Positions 1 to 9,642 of a DNA stretch of 64,000 bases are shown here, one piece after another. Position 1 is the stretch's first letter. Every line of letters begins with the position of its first letter. The DNA is from JAWPMT01 sp965215825 (GTDB lineage: Bacteria > Bacteroidota > Bacteroidia > Cytophagales > Cyclobacteriaceae), in assembly GCA_965215825.1 (NCBI GenBank), contig CBDCEM010000003.1:248001-312000 (forward strand), given 5' to 3'. The notes under the pieces were generated by a model. The model was not told the DNA's origin, made no database searches, and worked only from the letters and a program-made list of their open reading frames with translations. Position numbers and translations under genes: made by a program.

Positions 1-13
1 ATTGATAAAAACT

Positions 14-1168
14 ATGAGGTCCGTCGTTGAAGCTTACCAGAATATTTTCGGAGATGGTCCCGATTTGTTAGTGCGAGCCCCAGGACGTATTAACCTCATT
101 GGTGAACATACGGACTATAATGACGGATTTGTACTTCCTGCTGCTATGGAGCACGAAGTACAGTTTGCTATTGGCAAATCTTACTCTGAGGAGGATTGTG
201 GCCTCTATGCAATTGACCTGAATGATCGATTCGACTTTAGTCTTTCGGAAATGAAGCCACTGCCACCTAATTCCTGGGCGAATTACCCGATGGGAGTCGC
301 TGCGGAGATCATGAGTACCGGGAGATCTATTCAGGGTTTTAACCTTGTATTTACTGGAAATGTACCAAGAGGTGCAGGTATGTCCTCATCTGCGGCTGTA
401 GAATGTGGGACCTGCTTTGGTTTAAGCGGGTTGTTTCAGTTAAATATTCCAAGAACTGAAATGGCGCGGATATCGCAATTGGCAGAACATCATTTCGCTG
501 GCGTAATGTGCGGGATCATGGATCAATTTGCCAGTATATTGGGAAAAGCGGACCATGCATTCAGACTAGACTGTGAGTCGTTAGATTATGATTACTTCCC
601 GTTTCAATTAGAGGGCTATTCCCTCGTACTCTGTAATTCGAACGTAACCCATAGCCTGGCGGATTCTGGATATAATGAGCGCCGCAAGCAGTGTGAAGAA
701 GGTGTACAACTCTTACAACAACATATTCCTGGACTCCCATCTTTACGACATGCAAGTTTGGAACAGTTGTATTTACTCAAGAACGAATTGCCAGAGTTGA
801 TTTTCCGGCGGTGCAAATATGTTCTGGAAGAAAATGCCAGGGTAAATGCTTTTGCAAAAGCACTGGAAAGTAAGGATATTCCACATATCGGAGAACTCTT
901 GAAACAGTCACAACATGGTATGCAGTATGAATACCAGATCACCTGCCCGGAAATTGACTTTATGTCGGCGTTTGCCAATGCGAGGGCAGATACGCTTGGA
1001 GCTCGAATGACAGGAGGGGGCTTTGGTGGTTGTACAATCAATTTGTTACACAAAGGCATAGAAGAGCAATTCATTAAAGAACTGGACCATGCTTATCAAG
1101 AGAAATTTGATCGATCAATAACTCCCATTCCTATCAGGATCGCAGATGGAGTTTCATTGCTATCATGA
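14..1168 (+). CDS. galK: Galactokinase
   Basis: GHMP-family kinase that phosphorylates galactose at C1 with ATP, the first step of the Leloir pathway, in the cytoplasm. The galactokinase signature GRINLIGEHTDYNDG lies near residues 24-38, the GHMP phosphate loop RGAGMSSSAA near 118-128, and the third motif MTGGGFGG near 332-339. About 384 residues is normal for the family, so the gene looks complete. I chose ATG at 14. A TTG at 2 in the same frame adds four residues, and a start beyond the window edge cannot be excluded. It converges on a sodium/sugar symporter that could import its substrate. Confidence 0.95.
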   Translation: MRSVVEAYQNIFGDGPDLLVRAPGRINLIGEHTDYNDGFVLPAAMEHEVQFAIGKSYSEEDCGLYAIDLNDRFDFSLSEMKPLPPNSWANYPMGVAAEIMSTGRSIQGFNLVFTGNVPRGAGMSSSAAVECGTCFGLSGLFQLNIPRTEMARISQLAEHHFAGVMCGIMDQFASILGKADHAFRLDCESLDYDYFPFQLEGYSLVLCNSNVTHSLADSGYNERRKQCEEGVQLLQQHIPGLPSLRHASLEQLYLLKNELPELIFRRCKYVLEENARVNAFAKALESKDIPHIGELLKQSQHGMQYEYQITCPEIDFMSAFANARADTLGARMTGGGFGGCTINLLHKGIEEQFIKELDHAYQEKFDRSITPIPIRIADGVSLLS

Positions 1169-1257
1169 ATTCGTGACCTCCAGATTTTAGGAAAATTTAG
1201 ACCACTTATTTTCTTTAGTGATTCATCTGAACAATTGGCATTTGTAAAGCCAGGTTT

Positions 1258-2973
1258 TTATCGTTGGATCTGTGATCTGTTTTTGAGATCCGTTTTCCTC
1301 TTACTCCACCAGCTTCCTATAGTAGCGACGACAATTACAACGGTTACTGCCAGCGCGTAATCTGAGCCAATGCCATTGACCAATCCCGTCTTCGAGAAAG
1401 TGAGATATAAAATCACGATAGCAGTAATCAACCAGATCGAAGCAACATAAGCATACTTCCATGGGGTCATATCTACTTCGTCGTTTTTTGTCAAGGTCCA
1501 GGTTTGTTGGTTTGGCTTCCAGTAGCCAATGAGCAGCATGAGAGTGAATTCAATTGTAAATAGAATCGCATAGACATGGACAAAGTGTATGTCCACTTCA
1601 AAGTAAAATCTAAGTAAGGCGTAAGCGATGACATGAAAGATGATTGAAATTTTAGCTGCAATTGCGGGAACACGCTTGAAGAAGAGCCCCACGAGGACCA
1701 CAGTGATGATTGGGATGTTGTAAAAACCCGTGAAGATGCGAATGATCTGCCATAGGCCTTCAGGTGCATATTGCAAGAGTGGGGAGACAATAAAGGAGAG
1801 GATCGCGATCACTACGCTGGCAATTTTCGCTACCTTGATTATATGTGCTTCTGATAATTTGCCAGGTCGAAGAGGTTCGTAAACATCCAAAACAAACATC
1901 GTGGCGGCACTATTCAGTAAAGAATTGAATGAACTGAAAACCGCTCCAAGAAGTACTGCCAGAAAAAAACCAGCCATGAAAGTAGGTAGCAGATCCTTGA
2001 CCAGGGTGGGGTAGGCCAGATCGATTGTGGATAATCCGGGCCCATATAAATGAAAAGCGATTGTTCCTGGAATCATCATCATGAAGGGGACCAGGACTTT
2101 GTAGTAACCTGATAAGATTACTCCTTTTTGTCCTTCTTTTAAACTGGCCGCTCCAAGTGTTCGTTGAATCACATATTGGTTAGTGCCCCAGTAAAAAAGA
2201 TTGGCAAAGATCATCCCGGTGAAAATCGTGTCAAAGGGCAGTGGGTCTGTTGGAGCACCTATGGCATTTAATTTTTCAGTATGCGTAGTGGTCAGTGTTT
2301 CAAGACCTGAAAAGAAACTTCCATTCCCAAGTGCAATAAGCCCTAAAATTGGAATAAGTAGTCCAATGATCAGTAATCCGATGCCATTGATCGTGTCGGA
2401 AACCGCAACAGCCTTCAGGCCACCAAAAATCGCATACATAGCTCCGATGATGCCGATCATCAGAATGGTGATCACTAACCCTGAGGAGTAACTCACACCT
2501 AGTAGCTCAGGTACATTAAACAGTCTTAGCACGGCAATTGAGCCAGAGTATAACACAGAAGGGATAGTGATCAGACCGTAGCCCAGCATGAATAGAATGA
2601 CTGACAGTCGCCGAACTCCATCATCAAAACGAGTATTCAAAAATTCTGGTAAAGTGGTGAATGCTCCTTTTAGGTATCTGGGTAGGAAAACCAGGGCCAT
2701 GACTACAATGGCTAATCCCGCAGTAACCTCCCAGGCCATGCTGCTCAGGTTGCTTCCATAGGCAGAGCCATTTAGGCCGACAAGTTGCTCAGCGGATAAG
2801 TTGGTGAGTAGCAAGGAACCAGCAATAAAAATCCCTGAAAGACTTCTGCCTGCTAAAAAATATCCCTCTCGAGAATTCGCTTGCCCTTTGGTTTTTAGAA
2901 AGGAGACGTAGGCTACCAGCCCCATGAAAAAGGCACAGCTTAACAGGGTTGTGGTCAGGTCGATTGCATTCAT
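1258..2973 (-). CDS. Sodium:solute symporter (SSS/SLC5 family), probably sugar transporting
   Basis: Inner-membrane sodium-coupled transporter of the SSS family with about 14 predicted hydrophobic segments over 571 residues. The stretches NLSAEQLVGLNGSAY near residue 60 and GTNQYVIQRTLGA near 265 resemble the sodium-site and sugar-binding regions of the Vibrio sodium/galactose symporter, so a hexose substrate is likely. The neighbouring convergent galactokinase supports galactose, but this is inference. The start at 2973 is ATG and the first transmembrane helix follows immediately. No terminator is obvious in the 89 bp between the two genes. Confidence 0.9.
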   Translation of the reverse strand: MNAIDLTTTLLSCAFFMGLVAYVSFLKTKGQANSREGYFLAGRSLSGIFIAGSLLLTNLSAEQLVGLNGSAYGSNLSSMAWEVTAGLAIVVMALVFLPRYLKGAFTTLPEFLNTRFDDGVRRLSVILFMLGYGLITIPSVLYSGSIAVLRLFNVPELLGVSYSSGLVITILMIGIIGAMYAIFGGLKAVAVSDTINGIGLLIIGLLIPILGLIALGNGSFFSGLETLTTTHTEKLNAIGAPTDPLPFDTIFTGMIFANLFYWGTNQYVIQRTLGAASLKEGQKGVILSGYYKVLVPFMMMIPGTIAFHLYGPGLSTIDLAYPTLVKDLLPTFMAGFFLAVLLGAVFSSFNSLLNSAATMFVLDVYEPLRPGKLSEAHIIKVAKIASVVIAILSFIVSPLLQYAPEGLWQIIRIFTGFYNIPIITVVLVGLFFKRVPAIAAKISIIFHVIAYALLRFYFEVDIHFVHVYAILFTIEFTLMLLIGYWKPNQQTWTLTKNDEVDMTPWKYAYVASIWLITAIVILYLTFSKTGLVNGIGSDYALAVTVVIVVATIGSWWSKRKTDLKNRSQIQR

Positions 2974-3065
2974 GACTTATTCTTCGGAATGAGGATAACC
3001 CCATCTCTTATTCAACCGGCCAAAATAACTTATTTTTAGCCCTGAGCCATAAGCGGCATGTATAC

Positions 3066-4283
3066 ATGACAAATAGAAGATCTTTTCTCCGCAAATCAGC
3101 CCTTGGGGGTTTATCTCTTGGAATGGGTTTTGAAGTGGTTTTTGCGGACCATTTACCTACAGGAATGCCATTGCTTGGCATGCAAGATCCCTACAAGCTT
3201 TTTTCGAAACACGCTGATATGGTCTTACTGAATGATCGGCCCTGGAATATGGAGGCACAGGCCCATTTGCTCAATGACCCTGTTACACCAGCAGACCGAA
3301 TGTTCATCCGCAACAATGGCAAGATTCCACAAGACATTGATGTGGCTGGATGGTCTTTGACCATCGAAGGAGAATCTGCCAAAGCAAGTAAAACCTATTC
3401 ACTGAATGAACTTAAATCACGTTTTAAGGCACACACTTATCAATTAACACTGGAATGTGGTGGTAATGGTAGAAGCGAGTTCAACCCACCTGCAAAAGGA
3501 AACCAGTGGACCATAGGTGCAGTCGCGTGCGCAACCTGGACTGGCGTACGTCTGCGAGACCTGCTGGAAGATGTTGGAGTAATGGACGATGCGATCTACA
3601 TTGGGTATTATGGAAAAGACACCCATCTGAGTGGTGATACAAACAAAGATCCGATATCGCGAGGTGTCCCGATCTCTAAGGCCATGATGGACGAGACGCT
3701 GGTGGCCTATGAGATGAATGGAGAAGATATCCCTGTGGCGCATGGTTACCCTTTACGATTAGTAGCTGGAGGGTGGCCAGCATCTGCTTCAGGAAAATGG
3801 CTTCATAAATTAGTGATCCGAAATCAAGTGCACGACGGAGCCAAAATGGGTGGGTCTTCTTACCGAGTGCCGTGTGAGCCTGTTGCTCCCGGAACGAAAG
3901 TAGCAGACGAAAACATGTGCATCATTGAGTCCATGCCCGTGAAGTCGCTAATTACATATCCTAGGACGGGTGCAATCATAAAGAATGGGCGGTCACTGGC
4001 TATCAACGGACAAGCTTGGGCTGGAGAATTGGAAGTGAGCAAAGTAGCGTATTCCATTAATTTCGGGGCGACATGGGAGTCATGTGCGCTCTCTAGACCT
4101 GTCAATCGATTGGCCTGGCAACAATGGAGTGCTGAAATCAATTTTCCCGAAACAGGATACTATGAAGTTTGGGCCAGGGCTACAGATGAGAACGGCTTGA
4201 CTCAACCTGCAGTTTTGCCTGGTTGGAACCCTAAAGGGTATTTAAATAATGCATGTCACCGAATCGCGATCCAGGTAAGTTAG
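3066..4283 (+). CDS. Sulfite oxidase-family molybdopterin enzyme (SorA-like sulfite dehydrogenase)
   Basis: Exported molybdenum enzyme predicted to oxidise sulfite to sulfate. A Tat signal (RRSFLRKSALGG, from residue 4) starts the protein. The oxidoreductase molybdopterin-binding domain follows, with the conserved molybdenum-ligand cysteine in LECGGNGR (Cys130), and then an Ig-like Mo-co dimerisation domain from about residue 290. At 405 residues it has normal family length. The next gene encodes a membrane-anchored monohaem cytochrome c starting 2 bp after this stop, the SorA/SorB arrangement in which electrons pass from molybdenum to cytochrome. SoxC-like or another sulfite-oxidase-fold substrate is the alternative. 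Confidence 0.85.
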   Translation: MTNRRSFLRKSALGGLSLGMGFEVVFADHLPTGMPLLGMQDPYKLFSKHADMVLLNDRPWNMEAQAHLLNDPVTPADRMFIRNNGKIPQDIDVAGWSLTIEGESAKASKTYSLNELKSRFKAHTYQLTLECGGNGRSEFNPPAKGNQWTIGAVACATWTGVRLRDLLEDVGVMDDAIYIGYYGKDTHLSGDTNKDPISRGVPISKAMMDETLVAYEMNGEDIPVAHGYPLRLVAGGWPASASGKWLHKLVIRNQVHDGAKMGGSSYRVPCEPVAPGTKVADENMCIIESMPVKSLITYPRTGAIIKNGRSLAINGQAWAGELEVSKVAYSINFGATWESCALSRPVNRLAWQQWSAEINFPETGYYEVWARATDENGLTQPAVLPGWNPKGYLNNACHRIAIQVS

Positions 4284-4285
4284 AA

Positions 4286-4744
4286 ATGAAAGAATCGATC
4301 GACATACTTCGAAAGCTGATCAATATGCTCGTCGGGTTGACTTTTGTGGTGACTTTCTTATTTGTAGCCACGCTGTTTATTAATGGTAATCCGGAATGGG
4401 TAGCTTCCTTTAGTGAACAATCTAATGATGAAAAAACGGTTGCAGCTAATGCGTTAGAGATTGTGGGTGGTGTTCATGTGCCAACAGGGCTGTTGGATGG
4501 CCCTGGGTTGAGTCTGGTTATTCGCAATTGTACAGGATGTCACTCAGCTAAACTGATTACTCAAAACAGTGCATCAGCCAGTGGTTGGCGCGGGACCATT
4601 CAATGGATGCAGCAAACCCAGGGACTCTGGGACCTTGGTGAAAATGAGGACGTCATTGTTAGATATCTGGCTACTTTTTATGCTCCTACCGATGACGGAC
4701 GAAGAAGGAATCTTGATGAACCTGAGTGGTATGTTCTTGACTAG
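4286..4744 (+). CDS. Membrane-anchored monohaem cytochrome c (SorB-like subunit)
   Basis: Likely electron acceptor for the preceding molybdopterin enzyme. One N-terminal hydrophobic helix (about residues 11-32) anchors it in the inner membrane. The haem-binding CTGCH motif covers residues 82-86, in a short c-type cytochrome domain that ends near residue 152. I chose ATG at 4286, directly after the upstream TAG. An in-frame ATG at 4253 would overlap the upstream gene by 31 bp and add a polar extension before the anchor. The pair reads as one operon. Confidence 0.82.
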   Translation: MKESIDILRKLINMLVGLTFVVTFLFVATLFINGNPEWVASFSEQSNDEKTVAANALEIVGGVHVPTGLLDGPGLSLVIRNCTGCHSAKLITQNSASASGWRGTIQWMQQTQGLWDLGENEDVIVRYLATFYAPTDDGRRRNLDEPEWYVLD

Positions 4745-4822
4745 ATTTGATAAGCACAACTTGCCAAAGGGTCCTTCTGAGTGAGTCGGGTGAAGATTCT
4801 TTGAAATGGCAGGATGTGTTAA

Positions 4823-5404
4823 TCAGGCCGAATAAACCTCCAGAAAATCTTCAAGATTTCGATCCGAACAGGAACCATCGGCTGTAAATCTCCAATCACC
4901 ATGAGTTTTATGAATCTTGCCAAGATTGACACAACTGGCCGACGGACATTCCGTATCCAATCGGTACTTCAATAACTCTTTCCCGTTCTCCACATCTTCA
5001 ACTGCAACAAATGCGTGCTCCAACAAGCCAAAGACCTGATCTCGTGTGTTGGCGTGATCAATGAAAACCATGAACACCAATTCATGCACGGACTCGTCAA
5101 TTGACTCCAAATTCACATAGATGATTTCATCCGCACCTTCCCCTTTACCGTCACTGTTATCTCCGCTATGTTCTACGGCATGATCCGGTGAAATCAGGTT
5201 ATTGTAAAAAATCAGATGTTCCTTAGAAATCAATTTCCCATTTGGACCCAATAGGAAACAGGTGAGGTCCAGATCAAAACTGTTTTTGGGTGAAAAATCC
5301 CAGCCTATGGCAATCATCAGTTGGCAGAGAAATTCGTGTCTTTTTCGTAAATCAATTTGCCATAGATCCCTATGACTAGTTTGGTGTGTGCAGTTGTTTA
5401 CCAT
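4823..5404 (-). CDS. TerD-family (tellurium resistance/CABP) protein
   Basis: The central part carries TerD-fold landmarks: FDLDLTCFLLGPNGK, LIFYNNLISPDHAVEHSGDN, GEGADEIIYVNLESI and VHELVFMVFIDHA. In TerD proteins the acidic residues of such loops bind calcium. Family members occur in tellurite or stress operons (terZABCDE), but this copy stands alone without other ter genes, so a general stress or calcium-binding role is the safest inference. It is 193 residues and cytoplasmic, with no signal peptide. It converges on the cytochrome gene and is divergent from mtnA. Confidence 0.82.
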   Translation of the reverse strand: MVNNCTHQTSHRDLWQIDLRKRHEFLCQLMIAIGWDFSPKNSFDLDLTCFLLGPNGKLISKEHLIFYNNLISPDHAVEHSGDNSDGKGEGADEIIYVNLESIDESVHELVFMVFIDHANTRDQVFGLLEHAFVAVEDVENGKELLKYRLDTECPSASCVNLGKIHKTHGDWRFTADGSCSDRNLEDFLEVYSA

Positions 5405-5552
5405 TTCAGATCCAGCATTATTTCATCAAAGGTCGATAGCTGGAAAAGTCTTGTTCTGATAGATTGATTGGGTTATTCAATCTCATTAAGTTTTACGTAA
5501 TTGCGCTAATTAAGTCGACGATTTACTTGTATCATTCGATAAATTGCAGCTA

Positions 5553-6656
5553 ATGAACGTTAAGGGGCAGCACTATCGTACTATTTGGCTAAAGGAAAGT
5601 CAACAAGAAATTGTACAGATCATTGATCAACGTACACTACCGCATCAATTTGTGGTGGAAGACATTGCGACCGTTGATGAAATGTGTGTGGCCATCAAAG
5701 ATATGCACGTGAGAGGAGCAGGTCTTATTGGTGCCGCGGCAGGTTATGGTATGTATCTGGCGATTAAGGAGGCCTTAAAATCTGACAATTTTGAACAGAC
5801 AATCAACAACTTGGCAGATCAACTCAAGGCTACGCGACCTACGGCTGTGAATTTGGAATGGGCGGTTAACCGGCAATTAGAAGCCATTTCTCGCATCAGC
5901 GACCTTGATGCCCGTCTCCCTACAGCAAAACACATGGCCGACCAAATTGCAGATGAGGATGCTAATCATTGTAAACAAATTGGGCTGAATGGTTTGCATC
6001 TGATCGAGCAATTAGCTCAAAGAAAAAACGGAAAAGTTAATATTCTCACCCATTGCAACGCAGGTTGGTTGGCATTCGTCGATCATGGTAGTGCCACTGC
6101 TCCAGTTTATGAAGCACATGATCATGGAATTGATGTCCACGTCTGGGTGGACGAGACGCGCCCTAGAAATCAGGGAGCTAGACTTACGGCCTGGGAATTA
6201 GGGCAACATGGTGTGCCTCATACGGTCGTAACTGACAATACAGGTGGTCATTTGATGCAACATGGGATGGTTGATATGGTTATTACAGGTACGGACCGAA
6301 CGACCCGTACAGGCGATGTGGCCAATAAAATCGGAACTTACCTGAAAGCTCTTGCTGCAAAAGACAATCACGTTCCCTTTTATGTCGCGTTACCTTCTTC
6401 TTCGTTTGATTGGAGTATCAGCGATGGCGTGGGGGAAATCCCAATTGAGCAAAGAAGTGAGTCAGAAGTTAAGTCGATTTGGGGACTGAACAATGGTGAG
6501 ATCAAGGAAGTACTCCTTACCCCACCCGACAGTCCTGCAATGAATTATGGATTTGATGTAACTCCTGCCCGACTTATCACGGGTTTAATTACGGAAAGAG
6601 GAATTTGCGAAGCGAAAGAGGAGGCTATTCTCAACTTATTTCCCGAGAAGAAGTAG
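5553..6656 (+). CDS. mtnA: S-methyl-5-thioribose-1-phosphate isomerase
   Basis: Methionine salvage enzyme converting methylthioribose-1-phosphate to methylthioribulose-1-phosphate. The RGAGLIGAAAGYG loop is near residues 52-64. The catalytic cysteine lies in THCNAG (Cys168) and the catalytic aspartate in GTDRTTRTGDVANKIGT (Asp248). The usual GADRI is GTDRT here, with the key aspartate kept. At 367 residues it is slightly longer than typical. I prefer ATG at 5553 over the TTG three codons upstream. No other mtn gene lies in the window, so the rest of the pathway must be elsewhere. Confidence 0.93.
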   Translation: MNVKGQHYRTIWLKESQQEIVQIIDQRTLPHQFVVEDIATVDEMCVAIKDMHVRGAGLIGAAAGYGMYLAIKEALKSDNFEQTINNLADQLKATRPTAVNLEWAVNRQLEAISRISDLDARLPTAKHMADQIADEDANHCKQIGLNGLHLIEQLAQRKNGKVNILTHCNAGWLAFVDHGSATAPVYEAHDHGIDVHVWVDETRPRNQGARLTAWELGQHGVPHTVVTDNTGGHLMQHGMVDMVITGTDRTTRTGDVANKIGTYLKALAAKDNHVPFYVALPSSSFDWSISDGVGEIPIEQRSESEVKSIWGLNNGEIKEVLLTPPDSPAMNYGFDVTPARLITGLITERGICEAKEEAILNLFPEKK

Positions 6657-6661
6657 TGAAA

Positions 6662-7214
6662 TCATTCCCTGTCAGTTTTGCGTGACTCACCCTTCTCTTC
6701 CTCTTGTTTCTTATTGACTGGGTGCGTTCTGCCTGTAGATGAAATGGTCGGCTCAAACGATTCCAGCCAATGCTTCAGTAAGCACTCCATATCATTGTAG
6801 CCCGGTACACCAGAATTGGCCTTTAGTGCTGTAAGCGCATCCAACGCACTTATGTAGCTGTTTACTTTGATGTGAGTACCTCCAAGATTCAGGTGCCCTT
6901 TTATGTGCTTGTTCGCATGCGAATATTCATGAACATGAATGATTGCTTTTTTGGAAGGAACAAATTCTGAATCATCGTTTTTGAATTTCTTATCCCGACT
7001 CCCCAATTGAAATACCGGCTGATGAGTTGTAAAGACATTGGCACTTCTTTGGAGCAGTTTCCATGTTTTTTAGTCGATCACTTTGATTGACCTTTTCTTG
7101 CAATCGGAGTAGTTGTAACGTTTGAGGACTAATGATACCTTTCCTATGCCTGGAATGAGCACCAGACAGACTGATTGGCCCATTCCTTTTTTTATATGCA
7201 CCGTGCGTCTTCAT
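6662..7214 (-). pseudogene. Frameshifted gene, about 183 residues, faint resemblance to eCIS/DUF4157-associated proteins
   Basis: Two overlapping reading frames join into one protein. The 5' frame runs from ATG at 7214 and ends near 6990. The 3' frame is open from just before 7006 to 6662. They meet at a run of six A residues on the minus strand (plus-strand T run at 7067-7072). Removing one A continues the frame as DRLKTWKLLQRSANV, and the downstream frame then lacks its apparent TTG start. The N-terminal half has a basic, glutamine-rich pattern (LLRLQEKVNQSDRLK) like linkers in DUF4157-type proteins. The second half is histidine rich (HVHEYSHANKHIKGH). It could be a true pseudogene or a homopolymer sequencing error. 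Confidence 0.6.
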
Positions 7215-7367
7215 TGCCTACCGAATTTACTCATTTATTGCTGCATTTGTGGATTTTGTTAAGACCAATTAAATACCGGAAAGACCGTGATCAGGCAGGT
7301 TTATACATTCCGATGCTTAGACCTAGCCTGAATTGTTTAATTTCAGAGCAGTAATCTTAATTGGTTC

Positions 7368-8927
7368 ATGCGACTCTTATTTTCCTTATTGCTCGGCGTA
7401 ACGCTTTTTGCGTGCGGATCTAAAAATCAAGAAGAAATACAAAAGTCTTTGCCCAGAGTAGCCATAGCTGGCCTGGCCATTGAATCAAGTACTTTTTCTC
7501 CTGCGAAGACTTATGAAGATGCGTTTCATACGCGGATAGCCGAGGAGGTCTTTACTTACTACCCATTCATGTCCAAAGATTCCGTCAACAGATCAAGGGC
7601 CTTATGGTTTCCTACGGTTCGTGGCCATGCGCTACCAGGTGGGACAGTTACCCGAGAGACTTACGAGTCATTGATGGAAAAGACGCTGATCATGCTTCAG
7701 GAAAACCTTCCCTACGATGGTCTATTTTTTGACATACATGGTGCAATGAGTGTTGAAGGACTTGATGACCCTGAAGGGGACATGATTTCGAGAATCCGTC
7801 AGGTAGTAGGTTCGAAAACTTTGATTTCGACCTCTATGGACCTCCATGGCAATGTTTCTCAGAAGCTTGCCAGGCAATCTGACTTGATTACCTGCTACCG
7901 AATGGCTCCGCATGAAGATGCCCTCGAATCTAAAAAAAGAGCAATGGATAATCTCTTGGATCGATTGGAGAGTGGTAAAGGAAAACCAAAATACAAAGCT
8001 TGGGTTCGGGTACCTATCCTGCTTCCAGGAGAAAAAACAAGTACACGAATTGATCCTGGAAAAACGCTCTATGCCAAAGTAGACCCCCTTACCAGGAGAG
8101 AAGGTGTCATTGATGCAGCGATTTGGGTGGGCTATGCATGGGCAGACGAACCTCGTAATCATGCAGTGGTCATGGCGACCGGAGATGATGAGGCGTCGGT
8201 GAAAGAATCTGCAGAAGCGTTGGCGAAGGCCTTTTGGGAAGCTAGAGAAAGCTTTGAGTTTGTGGCGCCAACGGCAACCCTTGAAGCTAGTTTGGATATG
8301 GCTGTGGCAAGCGAAAAAGTTCCATTCATCATCAGTGATATGGGGGATAACCCAACTGCTGGTGGAGCCGGAGATGTGACTTGGACCCTGCAACATTTAT
8401 TGGATCGCCCTGAACTATATGAAGAAGGTGGACCGACAGTCATTTATGCATCTATTCCCGGACCGAAACTGGTGGAGAAAGCAGTAGCTGTTGGTATTGG
8501 AGGCGAAGTTGAAGAATATGTGGGGGCCGAAATTGATGATCGATTTGCGCCACCTGTTTTGCTGAAAGGTGTAGTAAAAGCAGTAGAACCGGGGGACATA
8601 CATGCTGAGACGGAGGTAGTTGTTCAAGTAGGGAACATTAGTGTAATCGTCACGAAAAAGAGAAAGCCTTACCATAAAGTTCAGGACTTTACTCGATTGA
8701 TGCTTGACCCAACTGAGACAGATATTGTCATTGTGAAAATAGGATATCTGGTTCCGGAACTATATGACATTCGTGCCGATTGGGTGATGGCCCTGACTCC
8801 AGGAGGTGTAGATCAGGACTTGAAAAGGCTGGACTACAAGCGCATCAATCGCCCCATATATCCATTGGATCCCGACATGGAAGATCCGGATCTGAGTGCA
8901 AGACTGATTCCACTTTCTGATGAGTAA
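7368..8927 (+). CDS. M81-family (MlrC-like) metallopeptidase, lipoprotein
   Basis: Predicted periplasmic zinc metallohydrolase related to microcystin-degrading MlrC. A lipoprotein signal ends at LFAC with Cys16 as the lipid site. The DUF1485/M81 N-domain follows, including AGLAIESSTFSP, DGLFFDIHGAMSVEG and STSMDLHGNVS, which hold candidate zinc ligands. The C-terminal domain includes ISDMGDNPTAGGAGD. At 519 residues the length fits the family. The natural substrate is unknown; many members occur where no microcystin is likely. Start ATG at 7368 is fixed by the signal sequence. It appears monocistronic. Confidence 0.88.
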   Translation: MRLLFSLLLGVTLFACGSKNQEEIQKSLPRVAIAGLAIESSTFSPAKTYEDAFHTRIAEEVFTYYPFMSKDSVNRSRALWFPTVRGHALPGGTVTRETYESLMEKTLIMLQENLPYDGLFFDIHGAMSVEGLDDPEGDMISRIRQVVGSKTLISTSMDLHGNVSQKLARQSDLITCYRMAPHEDALESKKRAMDNLLDRLESGKGKPKYKAWVRVPILLPGEKTSTRIDPGKTLYAKVDPLTRREGVIDAAIWVGYAWADEPRNHAVVMATGDDEASVKESAEALAKAFWEARESFEFVAPTATLEASLDMAVASEKVPFIISDMGDNPTAGGAGDVTWTLQHLLDRPELYEEGGPTVIYASIPGPKLVEKAVAVGIGGEVEEYVGAEIDDRFAPPVLLKGVVKAVEPGDIHAETEVVVQVGNISVIVTKKRKPYHKVQDFTRLMLDPTETDIVIVKIGYLVPELYDIRADWVMALTPGGVDQDLKRLDYKRINRPIYPLDPDMEDPDLSARLIPLSDE

Positions 8928-9006
8928 TGCGGGATCAATTTCGGCCTGATATCATCGTAAAAGTGCTTGAAATAGTTCCTGGGGTATTGAAGCGTGAATT
9001 TAAAAT

Positions 9007-9504
9007 TTGAAGAACAAACCAACTAAAGAAATGAATGGACTGGAAAGACTACTTTATGAATCCGGTATCCTGAAACTCTCAAAAAACAAGATACGCGCCT
9101 GGGGCAGGCAAGCTAAAAGGGCCCATTTAATTTTTGCGGCTCATCATGGCTTGTACGATATTCGTTTAGAGACGTGTAATCATTTTAAAGCGTTTGCCAC
9201 TGAGGACAAAGTTGAGAAAACATTGATTATGCTGGCGAATGATGATGTCGAGATAGTAGGAGATGCCGCTATTGAGGTTTTGAAGTCAAAAACGAATGGT
9301 CGACATAATCAGTTGATGCAACAGGTAAAAGAGAAGAGAGCCAGAATTAAAGCGCAGGAAGATAAACTTCGCGAAAATGCGAGGCGATCACGCGACGACT
9401 TCCCCTCCCTGGGCGGGATTTACGGTCGATCAAGAGGCAGGAATGTTCCTGATTTAAATGCTGGTTTTGGTGGAATTGGTATAGACGGAGGTTTTGGATT
9501 TTAA
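9007..9504 (+). CDS. Hypothetical protein with HEAT-like N-terminus and Gly/Arg-rich tail
   Basis: Unrecognised cytoplasmic protein. Residues 20-100 are helical and resemble one or two HEAT-type repeats (LETCNHFKAFATEDKV, LANDDVEIVGDAAIEVL). A basic coiled stretch (MQQVKEKRARIKAQEDKLRE) follows, and then a glycine/arginine-rich tail ending in GGFGF. TTG at 9007 opens the frame, but ATG at 9031 is equally possible and gives 157 residues. Neither has a clear ribosome binding site. The low-complexity tail may mediate assembly or binding. No function is claimed. Confidence 0.6.
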   Translation: MKNKPTKEMNGLERLLYESGILKLSKNKIRAWGRQAKRAHLIFAAHHGLYDIRLETCNHFKAFATEDKVEKTLIMLANDDVEIVGDAAIEVLKSKTNGRHNQLMQQVKEKRARIKAQEDKLRENARRSRDDFPSLGGIYGRSRGRNVPDLNAGFGGIGIDGGFGF

Positions 9505-9594
9505 ATCAAGGGTTTTTTGTGTTTCCCAAGGTTCGAACCAACACATTTGAACATAGCTTCAAATTGATCAAAAAGTAGTAAGGCCACTTCCTTC

Positions 9595-9625
9595 TTGCCA
9601 ACAATTCCAGAGCGTTATATCTTGT
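9595..9625 (+). promoter_or_regulatory. Possible Bacteroidota-type promoter for the bestrophin gene
   Basis: A TTG at 9595-9597 is followed after 20 bp by TATCTTGT at 9618-9625, close to the Bacteroidota consensus TTTG with TAnnTTTG about 20 bp downstream. The start codon lies 17 bp further on. The match is imperfect, so this is a weak call. Confidence 0.3.
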
Positions 9626-9642
9626 GATGAAAGAATAAAGAT

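Noticed and set aside
7058..7080. Programmed -1 frameshift at A AAA AAC in the split gene
   Set aside because: The heptamer is in the correct phase, but the downstream coding frame is +1, not -1, so -1 slippage would not join the halves.
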